A stretch of DNA of 64,000 bases. It comes from a bacterium. GTDB taxonomy: Bacteria; 4484-113; JAGGVC01. Position numbers and translations under genes: made by a program. Under the pieces are notes generated by a model. It searched no databases. It saw only the letters and a list, made by a program, of their open reading frames with translations, and was not told where the DNA came from. Every line of letters begins with the position of its first letter. Within the stretch, counting starts at the first letter, position 1. Where the stretch lies: the NCBI GenBank assembly GCA_039961635.1, contig JABRWB010000005.1:23259-87258 (forward strand), given 5' to 3'. Below are positions 41,240 through 50,710 of the stretch, in pieces.

Positions 41240-44200
41240 TTGAGGCTTCATCCAGCGTTTTTATCAATGGCGCTCGCCCTCGCGGCGGCGGCGCTTCTTG
41301 TTTCCTGCGGCAAGGGCGGCGCGTCGCAACCGCCTTCCTCCACTCCGGCCGGCGCGCCCGCGGCCGACGCCGATCCCGGTGCGCGATACGTCCCCGGCGA
41401 CCCGGAGCTTGCTTCCGGGCTGCGGATTCTTCCCGATCCGGACGTGGACTCGCTTCCCCCGCCGCGCCGGCCGGCCGTCGCCGGAGTCGACTTCGCCGCC
41501 GACCGCTTCATCGCAATTTTCGAAAAATCCCCGCAGGCTCCCGCTCTCGCGCCGTACCTTACGGGCTCGCCCGAAGGGCAAGGCGACGACGCGGTGCGCC
41601 CGGACGACAACGCGCCGCTGGTGCGGCATCCTTATTTCCGCCAGGTCAGCGTCGCGCTCGCCCGGAAGTACGGACTTTCGCTTCACTCCCGCGTCTTCTA
41701 TAAGGACGTTAACTTTGCGGTGTATGAGGTGCCGGGCGTGGAAACCGCGGCCGACCTGGACGCGGCGATGCGCCGCGTCTTCGCCGAGAACGTGGGGCTC
41801 GTCCGCGAAGTCTGCTACGACTATTTCGTGAAGGCGGTCGGCCGCATCGGCGGATACGACTACGACCGGCTGCTCGAAAACAACCCCGCCGGGCTCAAAA
41901 GCGCATCGGAAAGCGCCGATACGGACAGGACGGCCAGCGCGCCTCCCAACGACCCGATGCACCTGAACAAGCGCGGCACCGACGGCGGCACATGGTGCAA
42001 CTGGCGCGTCAAGACGATTGACGGTCTGGCATGGGGCTACACGACCGGCTCGGCGGACGTCGTCGTGGCGGTGATAGACACGGGCGTGCGCTATACCCAC
42101 GAAGACCTCGCGGCGAACGCGATCGATCCGCAGAACGATCCGCCCTACAACGAGCCCGGCGTGCTGACCGACGTTATAAACAAGGACAACGATCCAAACG
42201 ACGACCACGGCCACGGCACCAATTGCGCGGGATGCGTAGGCGCGGTGGGAAACAACGGCAAGGGACTGGCCGGGATGAATCAGACCGTCACGATTCTTCC
42301 GGTCAAAGTGCTTTCGTCCGGCGGAAGCGGCAGCGATTCCCAGGTGGCGCAGGGGATGCTCATCGCGGACTACCTCGGCGCGGACGTGCTTTCACTTTCG
42401 CTCGGCGGAGACTTTCCCGATAGGACGACCCAGCTCGCCGCAAAACAATGCTGGCAGGACGGGCGCGTAATCGTGATCGCCGCGGGAAACGGCAACGTCA
42501 GCGCGCCGCACTATCCGGGCTATTACCACGAGGCGATCGCGGTAGGCGCGACGACGCTGGTCAATTCCAGCGACAACCAGGATTTTTCGCTTGTGGACGG
42601 CGAGCTTCCGGTCGATTCGCGGTTCGACGCGCGCGCGACGTTCAGTCATTACGGCGAATGGGTGGACATCGCCGCGCCGGGAGTGGAAGTGCGCACCACT
42701 GCAAGGTTCAGCGACTCGTCTTACACGGCCGCGACCGCTGGCACTAGCTTTTCCTGTCCGTACGTGGCGGGATGCGCCGCGCTTCTATTGGCGTACGACG
42801 ATTCGCTGACAAACGAGGACGTGCGCGCGGCTCTCCTGGGCGGCGCGACCGAAATGACGCATCTCAACAACGGCGCGAATCCGAAAGGATTCCTGAACGG
42901 TACGTCGAACGGCAACGTGCGGTTCTGCAACGTGAAAAACTCGCTCGACCTGGTCGACGCGGGGTTGGGTACGGCGCCCGACGTGGAATGGGACAATCCC
43001 GCGGACGGCGACACGGTTTCCGGAACGCAGGAAATCCGGATTGCCGTTTCGGGCGGCACCGGCAACGTGAATAGGGTCGAATTCGAAACTCAAACGCGAT
43101 TCCTCGGCGTCGTGACGGAGGAGGACGACGGTTTCTACCGGCTGGACTGGGACACGACCTTCGAATTCAACCGCGAAATGGAGCTATTCGCGAAGGTTTA
43201 CACGGACGAAGGCAGAATGAACCTTTCCTCAATCCATGTCACTCCCTCGAACGAACACTGGGAGCCGCCCGATTCGGAAGATTTCACCGGCGTCGGAAAC
43301 AACGCGATTCCAACCGGCTGGTACAAATTCGACGGCAACCAGGGAACGACGAACACATCTTGGGGAGCAGACGATACGGTTTTCTTCACCGACGCGCCGT
43401 CAATGCATTCGAGCGGTACGACGGGCAACTACGCGACGACCAGCAACGACTGGCTGTTCGCGCCGATAGTGGATTTGCGCGGGCATGCGGCGTCCACGGT
43501 GACGTTTCAGCGGCGCTATCAGACCTCCAACGGTTACGCGGCGTATTTCATTCTGACCGACGACGACGCGACGTACTGGGGCGACGGCTTCGCGAACGGA
43601 ACGATGCAGGAATGGGACGACTATTCCTACGACATGTCGCAGTTTGCAGGCAAGGAAGTACGGATTTTCTGGATACTTGAGGGTTCGGGAACAACCACCG
43701 CGCCCGGATTCTGGTTCGACGACCTCACGATTTCGGGACAGACCGGAACGCCTCCGGCGATTGAGATAACTTCGCCCTCCAACGGCGGGTCGGTGTCGGG
43801 CAAGGTTGCGATCGAAGTCACGGTCAGCGACGATACGGAATGGATAGGCATCGAACCTGTGCCGCCGGTTCTGGGCAATCTGATTTACTCGCCGATTCCC
43901 GATAACGACAGTGGAAACGACACCAAAACGTACACCGTTTATTGGGATTCCCGCTGGACGTACAACGGCGGCGCGCTTTTGACGCTTCGCGCCTACGACG
44001 ACGAGGACGAAGACGACATACGTGACGATCTTGTCGCGGCCGACTCCGTTTCGGTGAATGTTACGAACACGCATCGCAACCCGGACTGGCACGAAGGCTT
44101 CGAAAATATCACGACGCTCGGCGGATACTCGGGGGACGATTTCGACGGCGACTGGTTCATTTCGAGCAGCGGGACGAGCATATGGCGGATTACCGGCGAG

Positions 44201-44896
44201 GATTCGCATCTGGGCGGCAAGTGCGCCAAGATGGGGCCGTCCGCGTCCGGGGGAAACTACGGCGCGAACGAGTTCGACCAGCTTTATTCGCCCGTGCACG
44301 ACTGCTCCGGGGCGACGCGGCCGCACCTACGCATCTGGCACCGCGTCGACGTCGAAAATTCCGGCAGGGGAGACATTGCCAAAATCCTGCTCGTGCGTTA
44401 CGACGGAACAGACGATATGGAAACGCCGATCGCCGAATACCGCGACGACACCGCGCCCGCGGGCCAATGGAAGGAGCAATGGTTCAATTTGACGGATTTC
44501 AAGTCGGCCCCATTCCGGTTGAATTTCCTTTTCGACAGCGATTCGGATTCGAATTTCGGGACGGGATGGTTTGTTGACGATTACGAAATCCTGGACGCCG
44601 ATCCGCAGATCGATTCCATAACCGATCCTTCCGGCGCTCCCGGCAAGGCGGTAGTGATAAACGGCTCGAATTTCGGTAAAATCCAGGGAACCAGCACGGT
44701 CACTTTCGCCAAGGAGGGCGGGGGAAGAACGCAGGCGGCGGTGTCCTCCTGGGGGGAGGACGCGATCGCCGTAACCGTGCCGGCCGACGCCGCGAGCGGC
44801 GACGTGATCGTGACTGTGCTAGGATTTGAGTCCGCGGGCGAGTACTTTGGGGTGTCGCTCGCCCCGCCGAACCTGACGGGGATCGGGAAGATTTAA
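41240..44896 (+). CDS. secreted subtilase (S8) lipoprotein with C-terminal Ig/TIG domains
   Basis: A 1218-residue protein. Start at TTG 41240 (MRLHPAFLS, GAGGGG upstream) gives a leader ending in lipobox LVSC. The inhibitor-like prodomain spans about 80-205. The peptidase carries the catalytic triad in AVIDTGVRYTHEDL (Asp about 280), DDHGHGTNCAG (His about 322) and GTSFSCPYVAGCA (Ser about 502). Then follow a Big-like Ig domain, two jelly-roll-like domains (YWGDGFANGTMQEWDD; GTGWFVDDYEILD) and a C-terminal IPT/TIG domain. The chain ends VSLAPPNLTGIGKI. Two other operon members share that tail. Upstream DNA contains a CAACTGT heptamer array in frame with this gene, so TTG 41144 is another possible start. 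Confidence 0.88.
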   Translation: MRLHPAFLSMALALAAAALLVSCGKGGASQPPSSTPAGAPAADADPGARYVPGDPELASGLRILPDPDVDSLPPPRRPAVAGVDFAADRFIAIFEKSPQAPALAPYLTGSPEGQGDDAVRPDDNAPLVRHPYFRQVSVALARKYGLSLHSRVFYKDVNFAVYEVPGVETAADLDAAMRRVFAENVGLVREVCYDYFVKAVGRIGGYDYDRLLENNPAGLKSASESADTDRTASAPPNDPMHLNKRGTDGGTWCNWRVKTIDGLAWGYTTGSADVVVAVIDTGVRYTHEDLAANAIDPQNDPPYNEPGVLTDVINKDNDPNDDHGHGTNCAGCVGAVGNNGKGLAGMNQTVTILPVKVLSSGGSGSDSQVAQGMLIADYLGADVLSLSLGGDFPDRTTQLAAKQCWQDGRVIVIAAGNGNVSAPHYPGYYHEAIAVGATTLVNSSDNQDFSLVDGELPVDSRFDARATFSHYGEWVDIAAPGVEVRTTARFSDSSYTAATAGTSFSCPYVAGCAALLLAYDDSLTNEDVRAALLGGATEMTHLNNGANPKGFLNGTSNGNVRFCNVKNSLDLVDAGLGTAPDVEWDNPADGDTVSGTQEIRIAVSGGTGNVNRVEFETQTRFLGVVTEEDDGFYRLDWDTTFEFNREMELFAKVYTDEGRMNLSSIHVTPSNEHWEPPDSEDFTGVGNNAIPTGWYKFDGNQGTTNTSWGADDTVFFTDAPSMHSSGTTGNYATTSNDWLFAPIVDLRGHAASTVTFQRRYQTSNGYAAYFILTDDDATYWGDGFANGTMQEWDDYSYDMSQFAGKEVRIFWILEGSGTTTAPGFWFDDLTISGQTGTPPAIEITSPSNGGSVSGKVAIEVTVSDDTEWIGIEPVPPVLGNLIYSPIPDNDSGNDTKTYTVYWDSRWTYNGGALLTLRAYDDEDEDDIRDDLVAADSVSVNVTNTHRNPDWHEGFENITTLGGYSGDDFDGDWFISSSGTSIWRITGEDSHLGGKCAKMGPSASGGNYGANEFDQLYSPVHDCSGATRPHLRIWHRVDVENSGRGDIAKILLVRYDGTDDMETPIAEYRDDTAPAGQWKEQWFNLTDFKSAPFRLNFLFDSDSDSNFGTGWFVDDYEILDADPQIDSITDPSGAPGKAVVINGSNFGKIQGTSTVTFAKEGGGRTQAAVSSWGEDAIAVTVPADAASGDVIVTVLGFESAGEYFGVSLAPPNLTGIGKI

Positions 44897-44926
44897 CCCG
44901 CACTTTGCGGGATTGGCGGAGGAATA

Positions 44927-45514
44927 ATGCGAAGACTGCATTGGATGGCGCTTGGAATAGCCGCGGCGCTGCTTTTCGCCGCGCTGGCATCGTGCGGGCG
45001 CGGGCACAGGGCGCCGGTCTCCGGTCAAATCGGCCGCGGCGGGGCGCCTCTGCAAAGCGCGGACGACGCGCCCGGTGCAGGACACAAAATCCCCGATAGA
45101 ACCGCTTTGTCCGTGATTTGGCCGTCGCTTGCGGGCAGCGAAGCCGGAGCCGAATTCGACGTCGCGATAAGGCTGGCGAATCCGGGCGGCGTTTTCCAGG
45201 GATGCGGCAGGCTGGTTTACGATGCGGCGATGGTCGAGCCGGTTTCGGCCCGGCGTGGGGCGTTTCTTCCTTCCGAGGCCGTCGCCTTTGTCAAAACCGA
45301 TGTCGGCGGGTACGTCCCTTACGCGTTTACAGGCAGGGAAGGATCGGGCGCGCTTCCGGCGGGGGAAGGCGACATTTTCGTCGTCCGGTTCAGGCTCAAA
45401 AGCGAAGGCGCTCCTAAGTTCGGCCTGCGCAACGAAGCGGAGTTTCTGCAATTGCGAAACGACAAGGGGCAGAGGATTCCGTTCGACCTCGCGACGGAGG
45501 TGACCGCGCGATGA
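44927..45514 (+). CDS. cohesin-like lipoprotein
   Basis: A 195-residue protein with signal peptide and lipobox LASC (about residue 23). The only domain (about 60-190) looks like a cohesin-type beta-sandwich: AEFDVAIRLANPGGVFQGCGRLVYDAAMV, then FVKTDVGGYVPYAF and GEGDIFVVRFRLKSEG, in the alternation GxxFxVxI ... VxGCxxxxYD ... GxLxxVxF seen in cohesins. Cohesins bind dockerins, and dockerin-like repeats occur elsewhere in this window (23887, 50711, 45511). The ATG follows GGAGGAATA, 30 bp after the subtilase; its stop overlaps the M6 protease start (ATGA). The name is a pattern call; a structure prediction should decide. Confidence 0.6.
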   Translation: MRRLHWMALGIAAALLFAALASCGRGHRAPVSGQIGRGGAPLQSADDAPGAGHKIPDRTALSVIWPSLAGSEAGAEFDVAIRLANPGGVFQGCGRLVYDAAMVEPVSARRGAFLPSEAVAFVKTDVGGYVPYAFTGREGSGALPAGEGDIFVVRFRLKSEGAPKFGLRNEAEFLQLRNDKGQRIPFDLATEVTAR

Positions 45515-48500
45515 TTCACCTCCGGCGCTCGACTCTCGACTTTGGACCATCGGCTGTGAACGGGCGCACGCAGTGCGCCCCTACGCCGCTGCCCGCTGCT
45601 CACTGCTCCCGGTTTCGGATACCGCTTTTCATCGTGGCGGTATTGGCTTTTGCGCTGTGCGGCCAATTCCCGGTTCGGGCGATGGAGCCTCCCCCTCCGG
45701 GGATGATCGACGAGATGCGGCAGGCGGGCGAGCTCGACCGGGCGATAAAATTCGCCGAGCGGATCGGGAACCACAGGATGAAGGTTCCGGCGCTGGCGGC
45801 GGAGGAGCAAGGCGCGGATCCACAGACGATCGCCGACAGGATTTCGCAGAGCTACGGGATGACGCTCGACGGCAGGGAGCCGAGCGCGCTCGGAGCGCAA
45901 TCGCCGGCCGATCTCAAATGGCTGAAGCTGGACAAAAACCGCGATCGCGTCGTGGACGAGCGAGATGTTCTTGCGCTCGGATTCCCGGAGCCGAAGGTGG
46001 CGGCAACGCTGCCGTCGCTGGGCACATCGGAAACATTCTGTTTGATAATAGAGTTTCCGGACTACGACAACTGGTTTTCAAAAGCGGAGTTCGAAAGCAA
46101 GCTGTTCGGCGCGGGGGACACGAGCTATTACTACCGCGGGCTTAAATATTATTACGGGCAGGCGTCGTATTCGCAGCTGACGATTGACGGCAGCGTTTAC
46201 GGCTGGTACACCGCCGCGCACAACCGCGCGTGGTACCACCCGAACGACAACAACGACTATCCCGAAGACGACCTGCGCCGCGAGCAGCTGATATTCGAAG
46301 CGATTGACGCCGCGGACGCGGCGGGCGAGGATTTTTCGCAGTACGACAACGACGGCGACGGGTACGTTGACTATTTCCTGGTCGTCTGGACGGGGCCGCA
46401 CGGCAACTGGGCGACCTTTTGGTGGGGCTACCAGACGAGCATTTACGTTCTCGCGAACAAAACGGTGGACGGAGTGCGGTTCGGCACATACTCCTGGCAG
46501 TGGGAGCAGTATTACGGCTTCAGCCAGCAGCCGCCGAACCCGTCCAAATGGGATCCGCTGGTCACCATTCACGAAACCGGCCACGCGCTCGGACTCCCGG
46601 ACTATTACGACTACGACGGCAGCCAGGGGCCGGACGGCGGCGTGGGGCGGCTGGACATGATGGACGGCAACTGGGGGGATCACAATTCGTTCAGCAAATA
46701 CGTGCTCGGCTGGCTTACGCCGACGGTCGCGTTCACGAACTTCAACGACGAGCAGCTTTCGAAGTCGAATGCGAACGGCGACGCGGTTATCTTCATGCCC
46801 GGATTCGATCCGGTAATGCCCTGGTCGGAATACTTCATCGCGCAAAACCGGTACCGCGAAGGCATAGACCAGACGTATCCGACGGACGGGCTTTTGCTGT
46901 GGCATGTCGACGCCAATGTGGACAAACGCGGCAACGCGCTTTGGGACAACTCGTATACTTCCCACAAGCTCCTTCGGCTGATGGAGGCCGACGGCCTTGA
47001 AGAAATCGAAACCGGCGACGGCAACGCGGACGCGGGCGATTTTTATCAAAGCGGCGAGCAGCTGACTCCCACATCCACGCCGAATTCGAACAAATACGAC
47101 GGCTCAAATCCCGGCATCAATTGCACCGATATTTCCGCTGCAGGCCAGAACATGACGGCCGACTTCACGCTTTACACCAGCAATCCGCCGACCGTGTCCA
47201 TTGACGATCCTTCGCCCGGAACCGTATCGGGCGACGTGCCGGTGACGATCACCGCGACGGACGACGGCACGGTGGACAAGGTTCAGCTCCTGATCGACGG
47301 ATTGATAGTCAAGGAATGGACGAGCGGCCCGTACGAATACAGCTGGAATTCACGCGTCGATTTCAACAAATCCTTGAATCTCGTCGCGCGTGCATGGGAT
47401 GACGAACTGCAGGTCGGAAGCGACACGATTTCCGTGACCGTCAGCAACACGGGCGTGACGAGCGTTTTCGACGATTTCGAAGGGACGACCGACAACGGCC
47501 TCGCCAAGTGGCGCGTGATAAACGACGCGAATGTCTCGCAGGGCGCGTACACGCATTGGAACACGCGCACCAGTCCGGGCTCTCCCACTCCGATGGGCAG
47601 CGGCAAGGAAGCGTACGTAAAGTCGTCCGACATTACGGTCACGCATACCGCAAGCGACCATCTGCGAAGCCAGCGGATAAACGCGACCGGATTCACCCGT
47701 CCCGTGCAGGTGAAGTTCTTTTACCGCACCGGCGACTACTACGGCAATACGGGCGTATTGACGCTATGGGCGACGACGGACAACGGCGCGACCTGGGAAA
47801 AGCTCGATTCGCTTGCGAACAACAACAACTGGTCGCTGTATACGAGGACGTTCGATTACGCCGGCGAGACGGTTTACTTCAAGCTGAGCTACACGGGCAG
47901 CTTCCGCGAGAACCAGAACAGCGGCCGAAGCGCGAACATTGACAACTTCTACATCAGGGAGTGTCCCAGCAATCCGCCGACCGCTTCGTTCACCAATCCA
48001 TCCGACGGCTCCGACGTTTCGGGCAGCCAGGATTTCGACGTAAGCGCATCGGACGACGGAACGGTCGCGAAAGTGCTGTTTTATTTGAACGGAACGCTTG
48101 TGTCCACCGACACTTCCGCGCCGTGGCGTTACACGCGCAACACGCTGAACGACGACAACCATCCCGAAATCGTCGTGATGGCGTACGCGATCGACAACGA
48201 CGACATCGCGTCCGACCACGCCGAAATTACCGTCGCGTTCAAAAACGCAAGGCCGTTCCCGGCTTCCGACGATCTCGAAGGCGGAACCGGCGAATGGAGC
48301 GTCACGAACGACGGCCAGCAGCCCGAGTGGATTTACTCGACCACCCAGAGCAACTCCGCGTCGCACTCGTACGGCTGGGAAGGCTCGGGCTGGCAGACGT
48401 ACAACTGGGACCAGTTGGTGTACAAGGGAGAAACTCCGTCGTCGGGTTACCAGACAATCGACCTTTCCGGCAGCGGCGTTTCCAGTCCCGTGCTCAAGTA

Positions 48501-49044
48501 TTATTTGAAGGCCGATTTTCCGTCGAACGGATACATCAGGATTTATTTCTATTCGACGTGGCTCGGATGGACGACGATCGACATAGTCAGCGCGGACTCC
48601 GCAAGCTGGACGCAGAAAAGCGTTCCTCTGGATCAGTTCATAGGCCATTCCGGCCGCATCGTCTTTTACGCGGCGAATTCAAACGCGATAAACGGCACGG
48701 GCGTTTGGATAGACGACATTTCCGTCGACAACGGCGCGCCGTTCATTACTTCGGTCACCCCGAACCGCGCCAAGGTCGGCGACGAAATCACGATTGCGGG
48801 CTCCGCATTCGGCTCTACGCAGAGCGGCGGCGAAGTGCGCTTCAACGACGGCTCCGGCGGATACGTATCGCAATCCACGGTGACCAGCTGGAGCAACACC
48901 GAAATCGTCTGCGACGTACCCGCGGGAGCGAAGTCGCACGCGACCGACGGCGTCTGGGTGCACAAGGGATCTGACGATTCCAACAAGAAGCAGTTCACGG
49001 TGATACTTCCCAGCCCGAATCTGGGCGGACTCGATCAACTTTAG
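45511..49044 (+). CDS. secreted M6-family metalloprotease (immune inhibitor A-like)
   Basis: A 1177-residue protein. The start overlaps the preceding TGA (ATGA). Residues 1-35 include a stretch encoded by a palindromic repeat (45561-45585); the hydrophobic leader is about 37-56. Before the peptidase lies one EF-hand-like loop (LDKNRDRVVDERDVLALG, about 150). The zinc site is HETGHALGLPDYYDYDG (about 352), with a downstream Met-turn (RLDMMDGNWGD). C-terminal to it are Ig-like (SNPPTVSIDDPSPGTV), two jelly-roll-like and one IPT domain, ending ILPSPNLGGLDQL. M6 proteases include InhA and degrade host or matrix proteins. Coupled with the cohesin-like gene and probably assembled with it. Confidence 0.88.
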   Translation: MIHLRRSTLDFGPSAVNGRTQCAPTPLPAAHCSRFRIPLFIVAVLAFALCGQFPVRAMEPPPPGMIDEMRQAGELDRAIKFAERIGNHRMKVPALAAEEQGADPQTIADRISQSYGMTLDGREPSALGAQSPADLKWLKLDKNRDRVVDERDVLALGFPEPKVAATLPSLGTSETFCLIIEFPDYDNWFSKAEFESKLFGAGDTSYYYRGLKYYYGQASYSQLTIDGSVYGWYTAAHNRAWYHPNDNNDYPEDDLRREQLIFEAIDAADAAGEDFSQYDNDGDGYVDYFLVVWTGPHGNWATFWWGYQTSIYVLANKTVDGVRFGTYSWQWEQYYGFSQQPPNPSKWDPLVTIHETGHALGLPDYYDYDGSQGPDGGVGRLDMMDGNWGDHNSFSKYVLGWLTPTVAFTNFNDEQLSKSNANGDAVIFMPGFDPVMPWSEYFIAQNRYREGIDQTYPTDGLLLWHVDANVDKRGNALWDNSYTSHKLLRLMEADGLEEIETGDGNADAGDFYQSGEQLTPTSTPNSNKYDGSNPGINCTDISAAGQNMTADFTLYTSNPPTVSIDDPSPGTVSGDVPVTITATDDGTVDKVQLLIDGLIVKEWTSGPYEYSWNSRVDFNKSLNLVARAWDDELQVGSDTISVTVSNTGVTSVFDDFEGTTDNGLAKWRVINDANVSQGAYTHWNTRTSPGSPTPMGSGKEAYVKSSDITVTHTASDHLRSQRINATGFTRPVQVKFFYRTGDYYGNTGVLTLWATTDNGATWEKLDSLANNNNWSLYTRTFDYAGETVYFKLSYTGSFRENQNSGRSANIDNFYIRECPSNPPTASFTNPSDGSDVSGSQDFDVSASDDGTVAKVLFYLNGTLVSTDTSAPWRYTRNTLNDDNHPEIVVMAYAIDNDDIASDHAEITVAFKNARPFPASDDLEGGTGEWSVTNDGQQPEWIYSTTQSNSASHSYGWEGSGWQTYNWDQLVYKGETPSSGYQTIDLSGSGVSSPVLKYYLKADFPSNGYIRIYFYSTWLGWTTIDIVSADSASWTQKSVPLDQFIGHSGRIVFYAANSNAINGTGVWIDDISVDNGAPFITSVTPNRAKVGDEITIAGSAFGSTQSGGEVRFNDGSGGYVSQSTVTSWSNTEIVCDVPAGAKSHATDGVWVHKGSDDSNKKQFTVILPSPNLGGLDQL
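45561..45585. repeat. 25-bp palindromic repeat, copy 2, within M6 protease 5' end
   Basis: Reverse complement, identical over 25 bp, of the repeat at 13855-13879. It is translated in frame as part of the protease leader (NGRTQCAPT). Confidence 0.75.
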
Positions 49045-49081
49045 GCTTCATCCCGCGCCTCGCGGGACAAGGAGGATCAAG

Positions 49082-50701
49082 ATGTGCAAATTATTGGGGA
49101 CGATTTTGATTGCGGCGGCGGCCGCGCTTGCATTATCCTGCGGGGGGGGAGGCTCTCCCGCGCCGGACCGGCCCGATCCGGTTCCCGGCCCGTCCAAACC
49201 CGCCGGCCCGCCCGTGGATACGGACAGCACCCAGCAATCGGGCCGCGATGGATTCACGGCGGAAATTATCAAAGACACGAGCGGCCTTCCGACGGGCGTT
49301 CGACTTACCTGGGACTGGCAGTCCGAGGCGGACGGCGGATACAACGTATACCGCGACACAAATCCGATGGAAGACGGCTTGGGAGATCCCGACCTCAAAA
49401 TCACGGATACGCCGATCGAAAATCCCGCCTCCGGGCCCGACGTCACATATGACGACCTGGACTTCGATCCGGATACCGCGGGCAACCAGCCGCCGACGTG
49501 GGGCGAGACTTACTATTACCGCGTGACGAACATCAACGACACGAACGACGAGAGCGACGTGTCGAACGAGCTGAACATCACGATCGGCGCGGCGATAGAC
49601 AGCTTCAATCCGGGCAACGCAAGCATCCTGGACGCGGTCACGGTGGAAGGCGAAGGCTTCGGAGACAGCCAGGAAGGCGGCGACAAGGTTCAGTTCCACG
49701 ATACTTCCACGACTTGGATCGACGCGACCGTAACCTCCTGGAGCGACACCGCGATTGACGTCACTGTGCCCGTCGGAGCGATCACCGGGCATGTCCGCGT
49801 GGTTCTCGAAGGAACGCAGAACATCGAATCCACGACGAATTTCACCGTCGATCCCCCGGCGATTACAAACTTGTCTTCCGGAAGCGGACGCGTCGGCGAC
49901 ACGATAACGATCACCGGCACCGATTTCGAAAACGACCGCACGACAGCGCAGGGCAAGGTTTTCTTCGGAAGCGTCGAGGCGGCTTCGGGCGATTACGTCA
50001 GTTGGTCGGATACTTCGATCCAAGTCAAAGTTCCCACAAACGCCGTTTCCAACGGCGACGTCAAAGTGAAGACCGGCAACAACGAAAGCAACGTCGTCGG
50101 TTTCGACGTTCTTCCCAAGATAACGGACGCCGATCCCAATCCGGAGGAAATCGGCGAAAACGTGACGATTACCGGCTTCACCTTCGGCAGCTCGCAGGGC
50201 GACAGTTTCGTGGAATTCGGAACGGAAACCGCCACGATCACGAGCTGGTCTTCGACGTCCATAGAGTTGACGGTTCCCGGCGACATATCCGGCAATGTGA
50301 ATATCAAAGTCACGGTCAAAGCGGACGTCAGCGGCGACAGCGGCCTGGAAACACTCGAAAGCAACCTTTTCTCGTGGAACGTCAAGCCTTCGATTTCATC
50401 GCTTTCGAACAACCGGCGCACCGTCCAGCAGCAGCTCACGATCAACGGCGACGGATTCGGCGCATCCCGCGGAACCAGCACCGTATGGTTCGACAACGGA
50501 ACGCCGTCCAATTTCACGGACGATTCCGAGGTTCCAAGCGATGATTACGTCAGCTGGAGCCAAACAGCGATCACGATTGAGATTCCCGACACCGCCAAAA
50601 CCGGAAGCGTTTACGTCAAGGTCGCAAACGTTTCGAGCGACGGCGAGAGCATCACCATCGTTCTTCCGCCTCCCAATCTGGGGGGCGCAGGCCAGATTTA
50701 A
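49082..50701 (+). CDS. lipoprotein with FN3-like module and four IPT/TIG domains
   Basis: A 539-residue protein, ATG after AAGGAGG, lipobox ALSC (about residue 19), then a Pro-rich linker. An FN3-like segment (LTWDWQSEADGGYNVYRD) is followed by four IPT/TIG immunoglobulin-like domains, each starting with a pattern such as ASILDAVTVEGEGFG, GRVGDTITITGTDFE, EEIGENVTITGFTFG and TVQQQLTINGDGFG. The chain ends IVLPPPNLGGAGQI, matching the tails of the subtilase and M6 protease. It has no enzymatic motif; a scaffold or adhesive role is likely. Its neighbours suggest a multi-protein surface complex. Confidence 0.83.
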   Translation: MCKLLGTILIAAAAALALSCGGGGSPAPDRPDPVPGPSKPAGPPVDTDSTQQSGRDGFTAEIIKDTSGLPTGVRLTWDWQSEADGGYNVYRDTNPMEDGLGDPDLKITDTPIENPASGPDVTYDDLDFDPDTAGNQPPTWGETYYYRVTNINDTNDESDVSNELNITIGAAIDSFNPGNASILDAVTVEGEGFGDSQEGGDKVQFHDTSTTWIDATVTSWSDTAIDVTVPVGAITGHVRVVLEGTQNIESTTNFTVDPPAITNLSSGSGRVGDTITITGTDFENDRTTAQGKVFFGSVEAASGDYVSWSDTSIQVKVPTNAVSNGDVKVKTGNNESNVVGFDVLPKITDADPNPEEIGENVTITGFTFGSSQGDSFVEFGTETATITSWSSTSIELTVPGDISGNVNIKVTVKADVSGDSGLETLESNLFSWNVKPSISSLSNNRRTVQQQLTINGDGFGASRGTSTVWFDNGTPSNFTDDSEVPSDDYVSWSQTAITIEIPDTAKTGSVYVKVANVSSDGESITIVLPPPNLGGAGQI

Positions 50702-50710
50702 GGAATTGAA

